64,000 nt of DNA. Origin: Winslowiella toletana (GTDB taxonomy: Bacteria; Pseudomonadota; Gammaproteobacteria; Enterobacterales; Enterobacteriaceae). The notes below the pieces were generated by a model. The model saw nothing but the letters and a program-made list of their open reading frames with translations. It was not told the origin of the DNA and searched no databases. Every line of letters begins with the position of its first letter. Positions within the stretch are counted from its first letter, which is position 1. Below are positions 15,736 through 24,329 of the stretch, piece after piece. The stretch is taken from NCBI RefSeq assembly GCF_017875465.1, contig NZ_JAGGMQ010000001.1:3286001-3350000 (forward strand), in the 5' to 3' direction. Position numbers and translations under genes: made by a program.

Positions 15736-18432
15736 TCAGAACCACTGACCAAAACGACGGATATAGAGTTGTTTCATGCCCTGGCTTAACAGGCAGTAAC
15801 CCAGCAGGGTCGCCAGCAGCCATGGGAAGTAACTTAATGGCAGCGCCTGTAAACCAAACCAGCTATTAACTGGTGAGAACGGTAAACCGATGCCGATTAC
15901 CACCACCAGCACGGTGGCCAGCATAACTGGCCAGCTGGCGCGTGCCTGAATAAACGGGATCTTCTGGGTGCGCAACATATGTACTACCAGCGTTTGTGAC
16001 AGCAAGCCTTCGATAAACCAGCCAGACTGAAACAGAGTCTGATGATCAACGCTGTTAGCGCCGAAAATATGCCACATCAGCGCAAAGGTGGTGATATCAA
16101 AAATTGACGAAGTGGGTCCCATCCACAACATAAAACGCCCGATATTTTTCGCATCCCATTGGCGTGGCTGGCGTACAAACTCCTTATCCATTTTGTCCCA
16201 CGGCAGCGCCAGCTGTGAGATATCGTAAATCAGGTTCTGCAACAGCAGCTGAATCGCCAGCATCGGTAAAAATGGAATAAAGGCGCTGGCGACCAGAATG
16301 GAAAACACATTGCCGAAATTGGAGCTGGCGGTGATATTCAGATACTTAATGATATTGCCAAAGGTCTGGCGACCAACCAGTACCCCTTGCTCCAGCACCA
16401 TCAGGCTCTTCTCCAGCAGAATAATATCAGCGGACTGTCTGGCGATATCGCTGGCGCTGTCGACAGAGATTCCGACATCCGCCGCGTGCAGCGCCGCCGC
16501 GTCATTAATGCCATCGCCAAGGAAGCCGACGGTATGACCGTTCTCCTGCAGCAGAGTAACCACCCGCTGTTTCTGCGCCGGGGTCAGCCTGGCAAAAATG
16601 GTATGCAGCTCTACCCTCGGTTTTAGCTGTTCATCGCTTAACTGCTCAATCTCATCACCCAGCAGCGGCACGCCGGGATCAAGATCGAGATCCCGGCAGA
16701 TTTTGGCAGTGATCAGCGGGTTATCGCCGGTCAGCACTTTGATCTGCACGCCATTATCCTGCAGCGCGCGGATCGCCGCTGCGGCGCTCTCTTTGGCTGG
16801 ATCGAGGAAGGTCAGCATGCCGCACAGGGTTAAATCGCGCTCATCGTCCGATGTCAGGCGCTGATGCCAGCCGCTGCTATTTAATTTACGGATGGCGATT
16901 AGCAGCACCCGATAGCCCTGCTGATTGAAGTCGGCGGCCCGCTGTATAATTTCTGCACGCCATGCCTCATCGATCGCCACCACCTGACCGTTCTGCTGCA
17001 GATGGGTGGTGATTGCCAGCATCTCTTCCACTGCGCCTTTGCAGATCAACTGATGCTGTCCCTGATCGTCACTCAGGGAAACCGACAGACGACGGCGGCT
17101 GAAATCGAACGGCAGTTCGTCGACTTTGCGGAGATGACGCGGCAAGTCGTGGTACTGGCGCGCAAACGCCACCACGGCGCGATCCATCAGATTTTTATGT
17201 CCGCTCTGATGAAAACTGTTCAACCACGCCAGTTCCAGCACCCTGCGGCAGGGGCGGCCGAGAATATCCAGATGGTGCTCCAGCGCAATATGATCCTGCG
17301 TCAGAGTGCCGGTTTTATCAGTACAAAGCACATCCATCGCGCCAAAGTTCTGGATAGCATTCAGCCGTTTGACCACCACTTTGCGGCGCGCCATCGCCAT
17401 CGCGCCTTTGGCCAGATTGGTGCTGACAATCATTGGCAGCATCTCAGGCGTCAGACCGACGGCGACGGCGACGGCAAACAGGGTGGCATCCAGCCAGTCG
17501 CCTTTAGTGAAGCCATTCAGCAACAGCACCACTGGCACCATAACGGCCATAAAACGGATCAGCAGCCAGCTGACGCTATTTACGCCGCGGTCAAAAGAGG
17601 TGGGAGGGCGTTTGCCAATAATATTTTTTGCCAGCGAACCAAACCAGCTGCGGGTGCCGGTGGCGACCACCACCGCAGTGGCGTGGCCGCTGACCACATT
17701 GGTGCCCATCAGGCAGATATTTGTTAAGCCGGGCAGCGCGCCTTCACCAATATCGTGCGGCGTCTGCGTGGGTTCCGTCAGACAATATTTTTCCACCGGT
17801 AAGGCTTCGCCAGTCAGCGCTGCCTGACTGACCAGCAGGTCATGTGATTTAACCAGCTTGATATCGGCAGGAATAATATCGCCAGCTGACAGTGAGATGA
17901 TATCTCCTGGCACCAGCTGCTGCTGGTTGACGTAGATCCACTGTGGTTTGCTGTTATCGCCATGGCGGCGCAGGGTGGTGACCTGAGTGGATACCAGCGA
18001 TTTCAGCGCATCGGCCGCCTGATTGGTGCGGAACTCCTGCCAGAAGCGCAGTACCCCGCTCAGGGTAATCATTATCAGCATAATGGTTACGCCAGTCAGA
18101 TCGGTTTCTTCACCCTGCTGCGCCGGTAGCCAGTAGTCGGTGAAGAAACTGATGCCAGCCAGACCCATCAGTACAAAAATAAACGGATTATTAAACGCCA
18201 TCAGCAGCTGAATCAGGACGTGCGGCGCTTTTTCCTCCGCCACCTGATTCAGGCCAGACTGTTGCAAACGCGCGGCCGCCTGGCGGGCGCTCAGTCCCTG
18301 CGGACTGCTGTTGAGTGTGGCAAAGGTGCTGTCGAGGCTGACCTGCGCCTCACGGGCAATCGGCCACGCCTGAGTGGGGCGATTTTTGTTGTGGCGGCGC
18401 GTTTGCTGCGTACTATCGATCATCTGAGTCAT
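15736..18432 (-). CDS. mgtA: Magnesium-importing P-type ATPase MgtA
   Basis: P3B-type ATPase of the inner membrane that imports Mg2+ under limitation. It has 898 residues, the same as E. coli MgtA. Phosphorylated D372 is in LCTDKTGTLTQD, the actuator motif is TGEALPVEK (about 207-215), the hinge is VGFLGDGINDAAAL, and membrane pairs lie near residues 70-130, 285-335 and the C-terminal six-helix block. The closely related MgtB is an alternative name. No mgtC lies beside it. In E. coli mgtA is elsewhere on the chromosome, so its place between lpd and acnB is unusual. A roughly 410-nt leader with a short peptide precedes it. Confidence 0.93.
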   Translation of the reverse strand: MTQMIDSTQQTRRHNKNRPTQAWPIAREAQVSLDSTFATLNSSPQGLSARQAAARLQQSGLNQVAEEKAPHVLIQLLMAFNNPFIFVLMGLAGISFFTDYWLPAQQGEETDLTGVTIMLIMITLSGVLRFWQEFRTNQAADALKSLVSTQVTTLRRHGDNSKPQWIYVNQQQLVPGDIISLSAGDIIPADIKLVKSHDLLVSQAALTGEALPVEKYCLTEPTQTPHDIGEGALPGLTNICLMGTNVVSGHATAVVVATGTRSWFGSLAKNIIGKRPPTSFDRGVNSVSWLLIRFMAVMVPVVLLLNGFTKGDWLDATLFAVAVAVGLTPEMLPMIVSTNLAKGAMAMARRKVVVKRLNAIQNFGAMDVLCTDKTGTLTQDHIALEHHLDILGRPCRRVLELAWLNSFHQSGHKNLMDRAVVAFARQYHDLPRHLRKVDELPFDFSRRRLSVSLSDDQGQHQLICKGAVEEMLAITTHLQQNGQVVAIDEAWRAEIIQRAADFNQQGYRVLLIAIRKLNSSGWHQRLTSDDERDLTLCGMLTFLDPAKESAAAAIRALQDNGVQIKVLTGDNPLITAKICRDLDLDPGVPLLGDEIEQLSDEQLKPRVELHTIFARLTPAQKQRVVTLLQENGHTVGFLGDGINDAAALHAADVGISVDSASDIARQSADIILLEKSLMVLEQGVLVGRQTFGNIIKYLNITASSNFGNVFSILVASAFIPFLPMLAIQLLLQNLIYDISQLALPWDKMDKEFVRQPRQWDAKNIGRFMLWMGPTSSIFDITTFALMWHIFGANSVDHQTLFQSGWFIEGLLSQTLVVHMLRTQKIPFIQARASWPVMLATVLVVVIGIGLPFSPVNSWFGLQALPLSYFPWLLATLLGYCLLSQGMKQLYIRRFGQWF

Positions 18433-18488
18433 CTGTTGCTACTCCAAATTCTGCGCACGGCAATCTCTCTCAAATTGAGATAGTCGTG

Positions 18489-18557
18489 AAAAAAAGAGTG
18501 CGTTGCAGATGGGAAAGGAACTAGCTCACTGCTCCCTTGCAACGCGGATTACGTTGC
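18489..18557 (-). promoter_or_regulatory. Attenuator in the mgtA leader: two competing hairpins and a U-run
   Basis: Minus-strand RNA. Segment CGTTGC (18544-18539) can pair upstream with GCAACG (18557-18552, 7-nt loop). Alternatively, extended as GCGTTGCA (18545-18538), it can pair downstream with TGCAACGC (18507-18500), with four further pairs GGGA/TCCC above an internal loop. The second stem is followed after 4 nt by seven T residues (18495-18489), so it looks like an intrinsic terminator, and the first like its antiterminator. Both overlap the leader peptide frame, the classical attenuation layout. Pairing is read directly from the sequence. The switching mechanism is inference. Confidence 0.7.
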
Positions 18558-18577
18558 GTACTGGGGTGCTCGTCCAT
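18521..18577 (-). CDS. Leader peptide of mgtA (MgtL-like role)
   Basis: Eighteen codons, MDEHPSTQRNPRCKGAVS, with an excellent ribosome site (AAGGAG, 5 nt before ATG), 88 nt before mgtA. Known biology: E. coli/Salmonella mgtA has a short proline-rich leader peptide, MgtL, whose acidic and proline codons near the start destabilise ribosomes at low Mg2+. This peptide also begins with Asp-Glu and has two prolines, but is otherwise unlike MgtL. Its second half and stop codon lie inside the competing hairpins, so its translation could decide whether mgtA is transcribed. Confidence 0.7.
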   Translation of the reverse strand: MDEHPSTQRNPRCKGAVS

Positions 18578-18840
18578 AGGGACTCCTTAACTGATAATGG
18601 TAATAACCTGAATAGCAGGATCGGTTACAGAGAGCTGCGCATCAGGCGCAGCCGATAGCCGCTTGGGCATCAGCCCGGAGGAAAAAGGGTATGGGTAAAT
18701 TTCAGTATCATAATGACTCGTCCGGGTAGCAGTGGAGCAGCAGACGAGTTAACCGATCGCTGCTTGCCAGGGTGGCAAGCAACAGGCTTGCCTTAATGGG
18801 TTTGGTTACTGTCCAAAAAGGTTGCTCCACGTGATTAAAC
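18578..18840 (-). promoter_or_regulatory. Structured 5' leader of mgtA, upstream half
   Basis: The leader RNA from about 18840 holds several stems, for example GGCAAGC-N5-GCTTGCC near 18788-18770 and CTGCGC-CTGAT-GCGCAG near 18654-18638. Two further small frames are open: 18711-18670 (MILKFTHTLFPPG, ending Pro-Pro-Gly-stop), and a 27-codon frame starting in its TGATG overlap and ending just before the ribosome site of the leader peptide. Neither has a good ribosome site. They are recorded as candidates only. Confidence 0.4.
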
Positions 18841-18847
18841 GACAGGC

Positions 18848-18876
18848 ACTATACGCCCGGCCTGTTGGGCTGTAAA
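18848..18876 (-). promoter_or_regulatory. Candidate mgtA promoter
   Basis: Minus strand: TTTACA (18876-18871), 17 bp, TATAGT (18853-18848), giving a start near 18840 and a leader of about 410 nt. GGTTAA and GATTTA half-sites lie just upstream and on the -35, but not in the 5-bp-spaced arrangement of a PhoP box. Confidence 0.6.
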
Positions 18877-18953
18877 TCTCGCTTCCTTAACCGCCAGTCA
18901 ACGCACGGCAATTAATGACTTCGCGCCAGCCTGCAGGCGATGGTAAGTGATAT

Positions 18954-21302
18954 TTACGTCTGTAGCAGATAGCGGATAAGCATATCCGGGTTAAATCCGC
19001 TAATACAATCACTGTCATTTTGGCTGATGCCGGTTTCTTTCAGACGCAGGCACCATGCTGGCCAGTCTTCGCCAGGGCGGAAAGCATGCGCGCCACCTGT
19101 CGGGGAATTAATTTCGTCCCGGATCATTTTACCCGCAGGCGATAACTGTTTTCGCAGCCCTAAACGGGTATCAATCACAGAACAACTTTCGTCACATACT
19201 TGCATTATATCGGTCCCGCTCAGTCCTTCGTCCATATTGCCGAGACGTTCTATCCATTCAGAGGGGGTTTCATCACCAAAGCGTTTATAGGGATTCCAGT
19301 CCGACGAATTCAGCCTGTTCTGCAATCTTTTGCCACTGTCCGACAAACCTGATTTATGCGCCTTCCATAGCCTTATCAGCAAAAAACTATTGCCGCCGGT
19401 TATCAACACCAAATCATCCACTGTCAGTTCAGGTTGTTGTTTGATTAATCTGCTTGCCCAGCGGTAATTGGTTTCATCTTCTTTCCACGCATAATCGCCC
19501 GGCATATCTGAGTCGATAATTTGCATCGTATGCTTGCCGTGATCGCTAAGCGCGCTGCGAAATTGCTGCGGAAAAGCATTTATTTCATCGGTAGTGACCT
19601 TCACCAGGTCTTTAATATCGTTTTCTGTCAGCAATAATCCAAGTTTGCGTGCAATGAGCAGCAGCTCCCTGATTCTTATAATTGGCATCGATGAGCTATT
19701 CAGTTTTATTTTTCTGCTGTTGATTAATCGCTCTATTTTTTCACCATCGCCGGAAAGATCGCTTATCGTAATCACGACAGGCTGTGCCTGAGAACGGGAA
19801 GGTTTACCGGTAAGCTTTAACAGCCTCAAAGGGGGAGGAAACGTCACCCGGGATGGCCCGGTAACCGCAGGTAAATTATCGCGCGGGGGGGGCAATAGCG
19901 CTGAAAAATGGTTACCGATATTCAGGATATGTATCTCGCGTGCATTAGCCTCAAAGGAACCCAAAATGGCCTGGGATTCCTTTTCGGCGATAAAGCTATG
20001 GCTGATAACCCGTATTGGGTGTCTGAAACGATCCAGTAAATCCTGATTAAGCATTTCCACTAAGGCCGCCGCTGCGCCTGCCGGCTTGAACAGGATATTG
20101 CCATCCAGAAAAAAACCATGCGCATGCCCCTGCCAGCCTTGCAGCACCAGCCGCTGACGATATTTATTTACCTGCGCCATTAGCCATTTGCTTTGCGAGT
20201 ATTCACGCGTCGTGAGCTGTAACAAGGCGATCGGCAGCGAATTATTATAATCGGTGCCGCTGCTGCCATTATTATGCAATTGAGTCCAGCCCTGCTGTTT
20301 GAGAAAACGCTCGACGTGCGCACCATTCTCTGGCTGAAAAAGATTGCGCTTTTGCTGGATAGCCCGAATCACGCCACTGACGTTCGTGCCGGAACGCGCC
20401 GCGCGCTGCCACGGCGAGGTCAAAGAGGTGGCGGTTATCCGTTTGGAACGCGGGGTGATCACCGGATCTTCCTGCAACAGTTTATTTGCCGGATAACGTT
20501 TCTGGATTTCGGGCGTAAAACCGGTGAGGGTGATAACTTCCTGTTCTGACAGATAGGGCGCCAGTTTTTTTAGCCGGACAACCCAATATGGCCACTCTTC
20601 GCCCAGCTGAAAGTCCATCCCTTCCGGGTTCGTTGAATGGATATAATTCATCACTCGCAGCCCGGCTTCCGATAATGGTTGCCGCTGCAGTAAATGAAGG
20701 TTTAACAGGATAAGGTTGATGTCTTTCAGTTTACTAAAGTCACTATATTTCAGACGCTGATCCATATTGCTCACCCGCAGCGCCCATTCAAGGTTGGTTT
20801 CTCCGGCTAATTGTTTCCAGGGACTCCAGTGCGGAGAGTTGAGCCTCTCTTCCAGCTCCTTACCCGCTGCCGTCAGATGCTTATTTTCCAGCGGGGCCAT
20901 TGCGCCCATATGGCGGTAGCAGGGAAGAATCTCTTCCAGGGTTTGAGGCGAAAGCCCGGATGGCTGTTGCCGCAATGCATGCTGAAGCGTTGAAATTATC
21001 GGTGGTCCTTCCGGGGGAGCAGCAGGCGGTAACGGTAATGGCGGGTATGAAAGAAGCCCGCTATTTTGAAACCCTGGTGTCGGATAGTTGGTTGCTGTAA
21101 ATGCTGGTGAAAGAGGGGGGATAAAGTTCTGCCTGGCTGACAAAGGTGGTGGCGCTGACCATGCTGCCATATTTAACGGACTTTGCATCACCTGCGAAAG
21201 CTGATGGATCATTGGCATATCGGAGGCTGAAAAGTGGGCATTTGTGTTTAGCGCTATAAGCCGTTCATCAGCATTCGGAGGGATACGGTCAATTCTCTTC
21301 AC
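18954..21302 (-). CDS. Unrecognised 782-residue protein with repeated modules and an OTU-like centre
   Basis: I do not know this gene by name. The N-terminus (1-100) is proline-rich and low in structure, like a secreted effector, without a cleavable signal. Two copies of a module of about 130 residues flank a central domain: 142-270 and 653-780. Each has LSxxGxxLxxRLNS-W-P, then EWxxRLxNMDxxL, then LSxAGxxVxxxINS, GEEWPxWxxRLK and TGFxPDxxxRY. The centre (about 330-470) resembles the OTU cysteine-protease layout: D351-x-x-N-S355, a WxG then helical ALVEML, HPIRVIS, and GNHFSALLP with H465. Position 355, where OTU enzymes have the nucleophilic Cys, is Ser. A type III or other contact-dependent effector, or an inactive relative, is possible. 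This is inference from pattern. Confidence 0.5.
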   Translation of the reverse strand: MKRIDRIPPNADERLIALNTNAHFSASDMPMIHQLSQVMQSPLNMAAWSAPPPLSARQNFIPPLSPAFTATNYPTPGFQNSGLLSYPPLPLPPAAPPEGPPIISTLQHALRQQPSGLSPQTLEEILPCYRHMGAMAPLENKHLTAAGKELEERLNSPHWSPWKQLAGETNLEWALRVSNMDQRLKYSDFSKLKDINLILLNLHLLQRQPLSEAGLRVMNYIHSTNPEGMDFQLGEEWPYWVVRLKKLAPYLSEQEVITLTGFTPEIQKRYPANKLLQEDPVITPRSKRITATSLTSPWQRAARSGTNVSGVIRAIQQKRNLFQPENGAHVERFLKQQGWTQLHNNGSSGTDYNNSLPIALLQLTTREYSQSKWLMAQVNKYRQRLVLQGWQGHAHGFFLDGNILFKPAGAAAALVEMLNQDLLDRFRHPIRVISHSFIAEKESQAILGSFEANAREIHILNIGNHFSALLPPPRDNLPAVTGPSRVTFPPPLRLLKLTGKPSRSQAQPVVITISDLSGDGEKIERLINSRKIKLNSSSMPIIRIRELLLIARKLGLLLTENDIKDLVKVTTDEINAFPQQFRSALSDHGKHTMQIIDSDMPGDYAWKEDETNYRWASRLIKQQPELTVDDLVLITGGNSFLLIRLWKAHKSGLSDSGKRLQNRLNSSDWNPYKRFGDETPSEWIERLGNMDEGLSGTDIMQVCDESCSVIDTRLGLRKQLSPAGKMIRDEINSPTGGAHAFRPGEDWPAWCLRLKETGISQNDSDCISGFNPDMLIRYLLQT

Positions 21303-21546
21303 AATGGCTCCCTGCTAAATAGCGTGGGGAATTGGGTTCTAATGCCAAAGTGTAATCAGCTATCGCGAAAGCACCGGAAACATCAGCAAAAGTGAGCGAA
21401 TTTTGATGGTCAGACGAGATTTAGTAATGAAACGCTGGCAGGTTGAGCAGGCAAAACGGCATTCAGGCCAGCGGTGGCCTGCATTCAGCAGGTTTATGCG
21501 GTGAATGTTGCAAGGCGCCGAATAATGTTGCTTTTTTGTAAACAGA

Positions 21547-21575
21547 TTAACAAGCGAACTAATTCCTGATATGCT
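21547..21575 (+). promoter_or_regulatory. acnB promoter
   Basis: TTAACA (21547-21552) and TATGCT (21570-21575) with a 17-bp spacer and a TGn extended -10, giving an untranslated leader of about 110 nt. In E. coli the acnB leader is the target of the iron-stress RNA RyhB and is bound by AcnB itself. A leader of this length would allow the same. The remaining 21303-21546 shows no gene. Confidence 0.7.
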
Positions 21576-21692
21576 GACCCCCGCGAAACCGGGCACCTTA
21601 CCCTATGCAAAACCCGGACAAGGATAGTTACTCACGTCGACGTGAAAAAAGGTGACCGGAAAGCCAAATACAATGAGAGCGAGGAGAACGTC

Positions 21693-24290
21693 GTGCTAGA
21701 AGAATACCGTAAGCACGTTGCCGAGCGTGCTGCCCAGGGGATTGTTCCTAAACCGTTAGATGCTTCCCAAATGGCCGCGCTGGTTGAACTGCTAAAAAAC
21801 CCACCAGCAGGTGAAGAAGAATTCCTGTCCGATCTGTTAATTAATCGAGTCCCGCCAGGCGTTGATGAAGCGGCCTATGTTAAAGCGGGTTTCCTTGCGG
21901 CAATTGCCAAACGTGAAGCAACCTCTCCTCTGGTTTCGCCGGAAAAAGCGGTGGAGCTGCTGGGCACCATGCAGGGTGGCTACAATATCCATCCGCTGAT
22001 CGATGCCCTCGATGATGAAACGCTGGCCGCGATTGCCGCTAAAGCGTTGTCCCACACGCTGCTGATGTTTGACAGCTTCTACGACGTTGAAGAGAAAGCC
22101 AAAGCTGGCAACCCGCATGCCAGACAGGTCGTACAAGCCTGGGCTGATGCTGACTGGTATCTCTCGCGCCCGGAACTGGCGGAAAAAATCACCGTTACCG
22201 TGTTTAAAGTTACCGGCGAAACCAATACCGATGACCTCTCGCCGGCGCCAGATGCCTGGTCGCGCCCGGATATTCCACTGCATGCGCTGGCAATGCTGAA
22301 AAACGCCCGTGAAGGTATCGAACCCGACGATGCTGGTAACGTGGGTCCGATTAAGCAGATCGAAGCGCTGAATCAGAAAGGTTTCCCACTGGCATACGTC
22401 GGTGACGTGGTCGGTACCGGTTCATCACGTAAATCCGCCACCAACTCGGTGCTGTGGTTTATGGGAGATGATCTGCCGTTTGTGCCGAACAAAAAAGGCG
22501 GCGGCGTGGTGCTGGGCGGTAAAATTGCGCCGATCTTCTTTAACACCATGGAAGATGCCGGCGCACTGCCGATTGAAGTGGATGTCGATAACCTGAACAC
22601 CGGCGACGTCATTGATATCTATCCGTATAAAGGCGAAGTGCGTAGCCATGACACCAATGAGGTGCTGGCGAACTTCGAACTGAAAACCGAAGTGCTGCTG
22701 GATGAAGTGCGTGCCGGTGGCCGTATTCCGCTGATTATTGGTCGCGGTCTGACCACCAAAGCGCGTGAATCACTGGGTCTGCCAGTGAGCGACGTATTCC
22801 GCATCGCGAAAGACGTGGCCGAGAGCAGCCGTGGTTTCTCGCTGGCGCAGAAAATGGTTGGCCGCGCCTGCGGCACCGACGGCGTGCGTCCTGGTCAGTA
22901 TTGCGAACCGAAAATGACCTCGGTAGGTTCGCAGGATACCACCGGCCCGATGACCCGTGATGAACTGAAAGACCTTGCCTGCCTCGGCTTCTCCGCCGAC
23001 CTGGTGATGCAGTCATTCTGCCATACCGCGGCCTATCCGAAGCCGGTTGACGTCAGCACGCACCATACGCTGCCCGACTTTATTATGAACCGTGGCGGTG
23101 TGTCACTGCGTCCGGGCGACGGCATTATCCACAGCTGGCTGAACCGTATGCTGCTGCCGGATACCGTCGGTACCGGTGGTGACTCCCATACCCGTTTCCC
23201 AATCGGTATCTCATTCCCGGCGGGTTCTGGTCTGGTGGCGTTTGCCGCTGCCACCGGCGTAATGCCGCTGGATATGCCGGAATCAGTGCTGGTGCGCTTT
23301 AAAGGCAAAATGCAGCCGGGCATCACCCTGCGCGATCTGGTGCATGCGATCCCGCTGTACGCGATCAAAGCGGGCCTGCTGACCGTTGAGAAGAAAGGTA
23401 AGAAAAACATCTTCTCTGGCCGCATCCTTGAGATCGAAGGCTTGCCGGAACTGAAAGTTGAGCAGGCATTTGAGCTGTCCGATGCTTCTGCTGAGCGTTC
23501 GGCGGCGGGCTGTACCATTAAGCTGGGTAAAGATCCGATTATCGAATATCTTAATTCCAACATTGTGCTGCTGAAGTGGATGATCTCCGAGGGCTATGGC
23601 GATCGCCGTACGCTGGAGCGTCGTATCCAGGGCATGCAGAAATGGCTGGAAGATCCACAGCTGCTGGAAGGCGATGCCGATGCGGAATACGCTGCGGTGA
23701 TCGATATCGATCTGGCTGAGATCAAAGAGCCAATTCTCTGTGCGCCTAACGATCCTGATGATGCGCGTCTGCTGTCTGACGTGCAGGGTGAGAAGATCGA
23801 TGAAGTGTTTATCGGTTCCTGCATGACCAACATTGGTCACTTCCGTGCGGCCGGTAAGCTGCTGGATGCCCATAAAGGCCAGCTGCCAACCCGTCTGTGG
23901 GTGGCGCCGCCAACCAAGATGGATGCGGCGCAGCTGACCGAAGAGGGTTACTACAGCGTGTTTGGTAAGAGCGGTGCGCGTATTGAGATCCCGGGTTGCT
24001 CACTCTGTATGGGTAACCAGGCGCGTGTTGCCGATGGCTCGACGGTGGTTTCCACTTCGACGCGTAACTTCCCGAACCGTCTGGGTAATGGTGCTAACGT
24101 CTTCCTGGCGTCAGCGGAGCTGGCTGCGGTAGCCTCACTGCTTGGCAAGTTGCCAACGCCGGATGAGTATCAGCAGTTTATGGAACAGGTGGATAAGACG
24201 GCGGTAGATACTTACCGTTATCTGAACTTTGACCAGCTTGACCAGTATACCGATAAAGCTGATGGTGTGATTTTCCAGACCGCAGTGTAG
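21693..24290 (+). CDS. acnB: Aconitate hydratase B
   Basis: Main TCA-cycle aconitase, a [4Fe-4S] enzyme interconverting citrate and isocitrate, also able to dehydrate 2-methylcitrate. It has 865 residues from the GTG at 21693, exactly the E. coli length, beginning [16 protein letters not shown]. An upstream in-frame ATG at 21642 was rejected because GAGGAG lies just before the GTG. Domain order is HEAT-like (1-160), swivel, then core domains. Cluster cysteines are in [10 protein letters not shown] and CSLCMGN near the C-terminus. The gene ends before a REP-like palindrome facing the convergent MmgE/PrpD gene. Confidence 0.98.
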   Translation: MLEEYRKHVAERAAQGIVPKPLDASQMAALVELLKNPPAGEEEFLSDLLINRVPPGVDEAAYVKAGFLAAIAKREATSPLVSPEKAVELLGTMQGGYNIHPLIDALDDETLAAIAAKALSHTLLMFDSFYDVEEKAKAGNPHARQVVQAWADADWYLSRPELAEKITVTVFKVTGETNTDDLSPAPDAWSRPDIPLHALAMLKNAREGIEPDDAGNVGPIKQIEALNQKGFPLAYVGDVVGTGSSRKSATNSVLWFMGDDLPFVPNKKGGGVVLGGKIAPIFFNTMEDAGALPIEVDVDNLNTGDVIDIYPYKGEVRSHDTNEVLANFELKTEVLLDEVRAGGRIPLIIGRGLTTKARESLGLPVSDVFRIAKDVAESSRGFSLAQKMVGRACGTDGVRPGQYCEPKMTSVGSQDTTGPMTRDELKDLACLGFSADLVMQSFCHTAAYPKPVDVSTHHTLPDFIMNRGGVSLRPGDGIIHSWLNRMLLPDTVGTGGDSHTRFPIGISFPAGSGLVAFAAATGVMPLDMPESVLVRFKGKMQPGITLRDLVHAIPLYAIKAGLLTVEKKGKKNIFSGRILEIEGLPELKVEQAFELSDASAERSAAGCTIKLGKDPIIEYLNSNIVLLKWMISEGYGDRRTLERRIQGMQKWLEDPQLLEGDADAEYAAVIDIDLAEIKEPILCAPNDPDDARLLSDVQGEKIDEVFIGSCMTNIGHFRAAGKLLDAHKGQLPTRLWVAPPTKMDAAQLTEEGYYSVFGKSGARIEIPGCSLCMGNQARVADGSTVVSTSTRNFPNRLGNGANVFLASAELAAVASLLGKLPTPDEYQQFMEQVDKTAVDTYRYLNFDQLDQYTDKADGVIFQTAV

Positions 24291-24302
24291 TTCTGTTGTG
24301 AT

Positions 24303-24323
24303 GGGCGGCGAGAACGCCGCCCC
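24303..24323. repeat. GC-rich palindrome, REP-like family (copy 2)
   Basis: Single unit GGGCGGCG-AGAA-CGCCGCCC between the convergent stops of acnB and the MmgE/PrpD gene. The stem could stop transcription from both sides. Confidence 0.8.
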
Positions 24324-24329
24324 TTTGCT

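Noticed and set aside
18860..18910. PhoP box at the mgtA promoter
   Set aside because: GGTTAA and GATTTA half-sites exist, and a CGTTGA-N5-GGTTAA arrangement lies further upstream, but none fits both the repeat sequence and its position relative to the -10.
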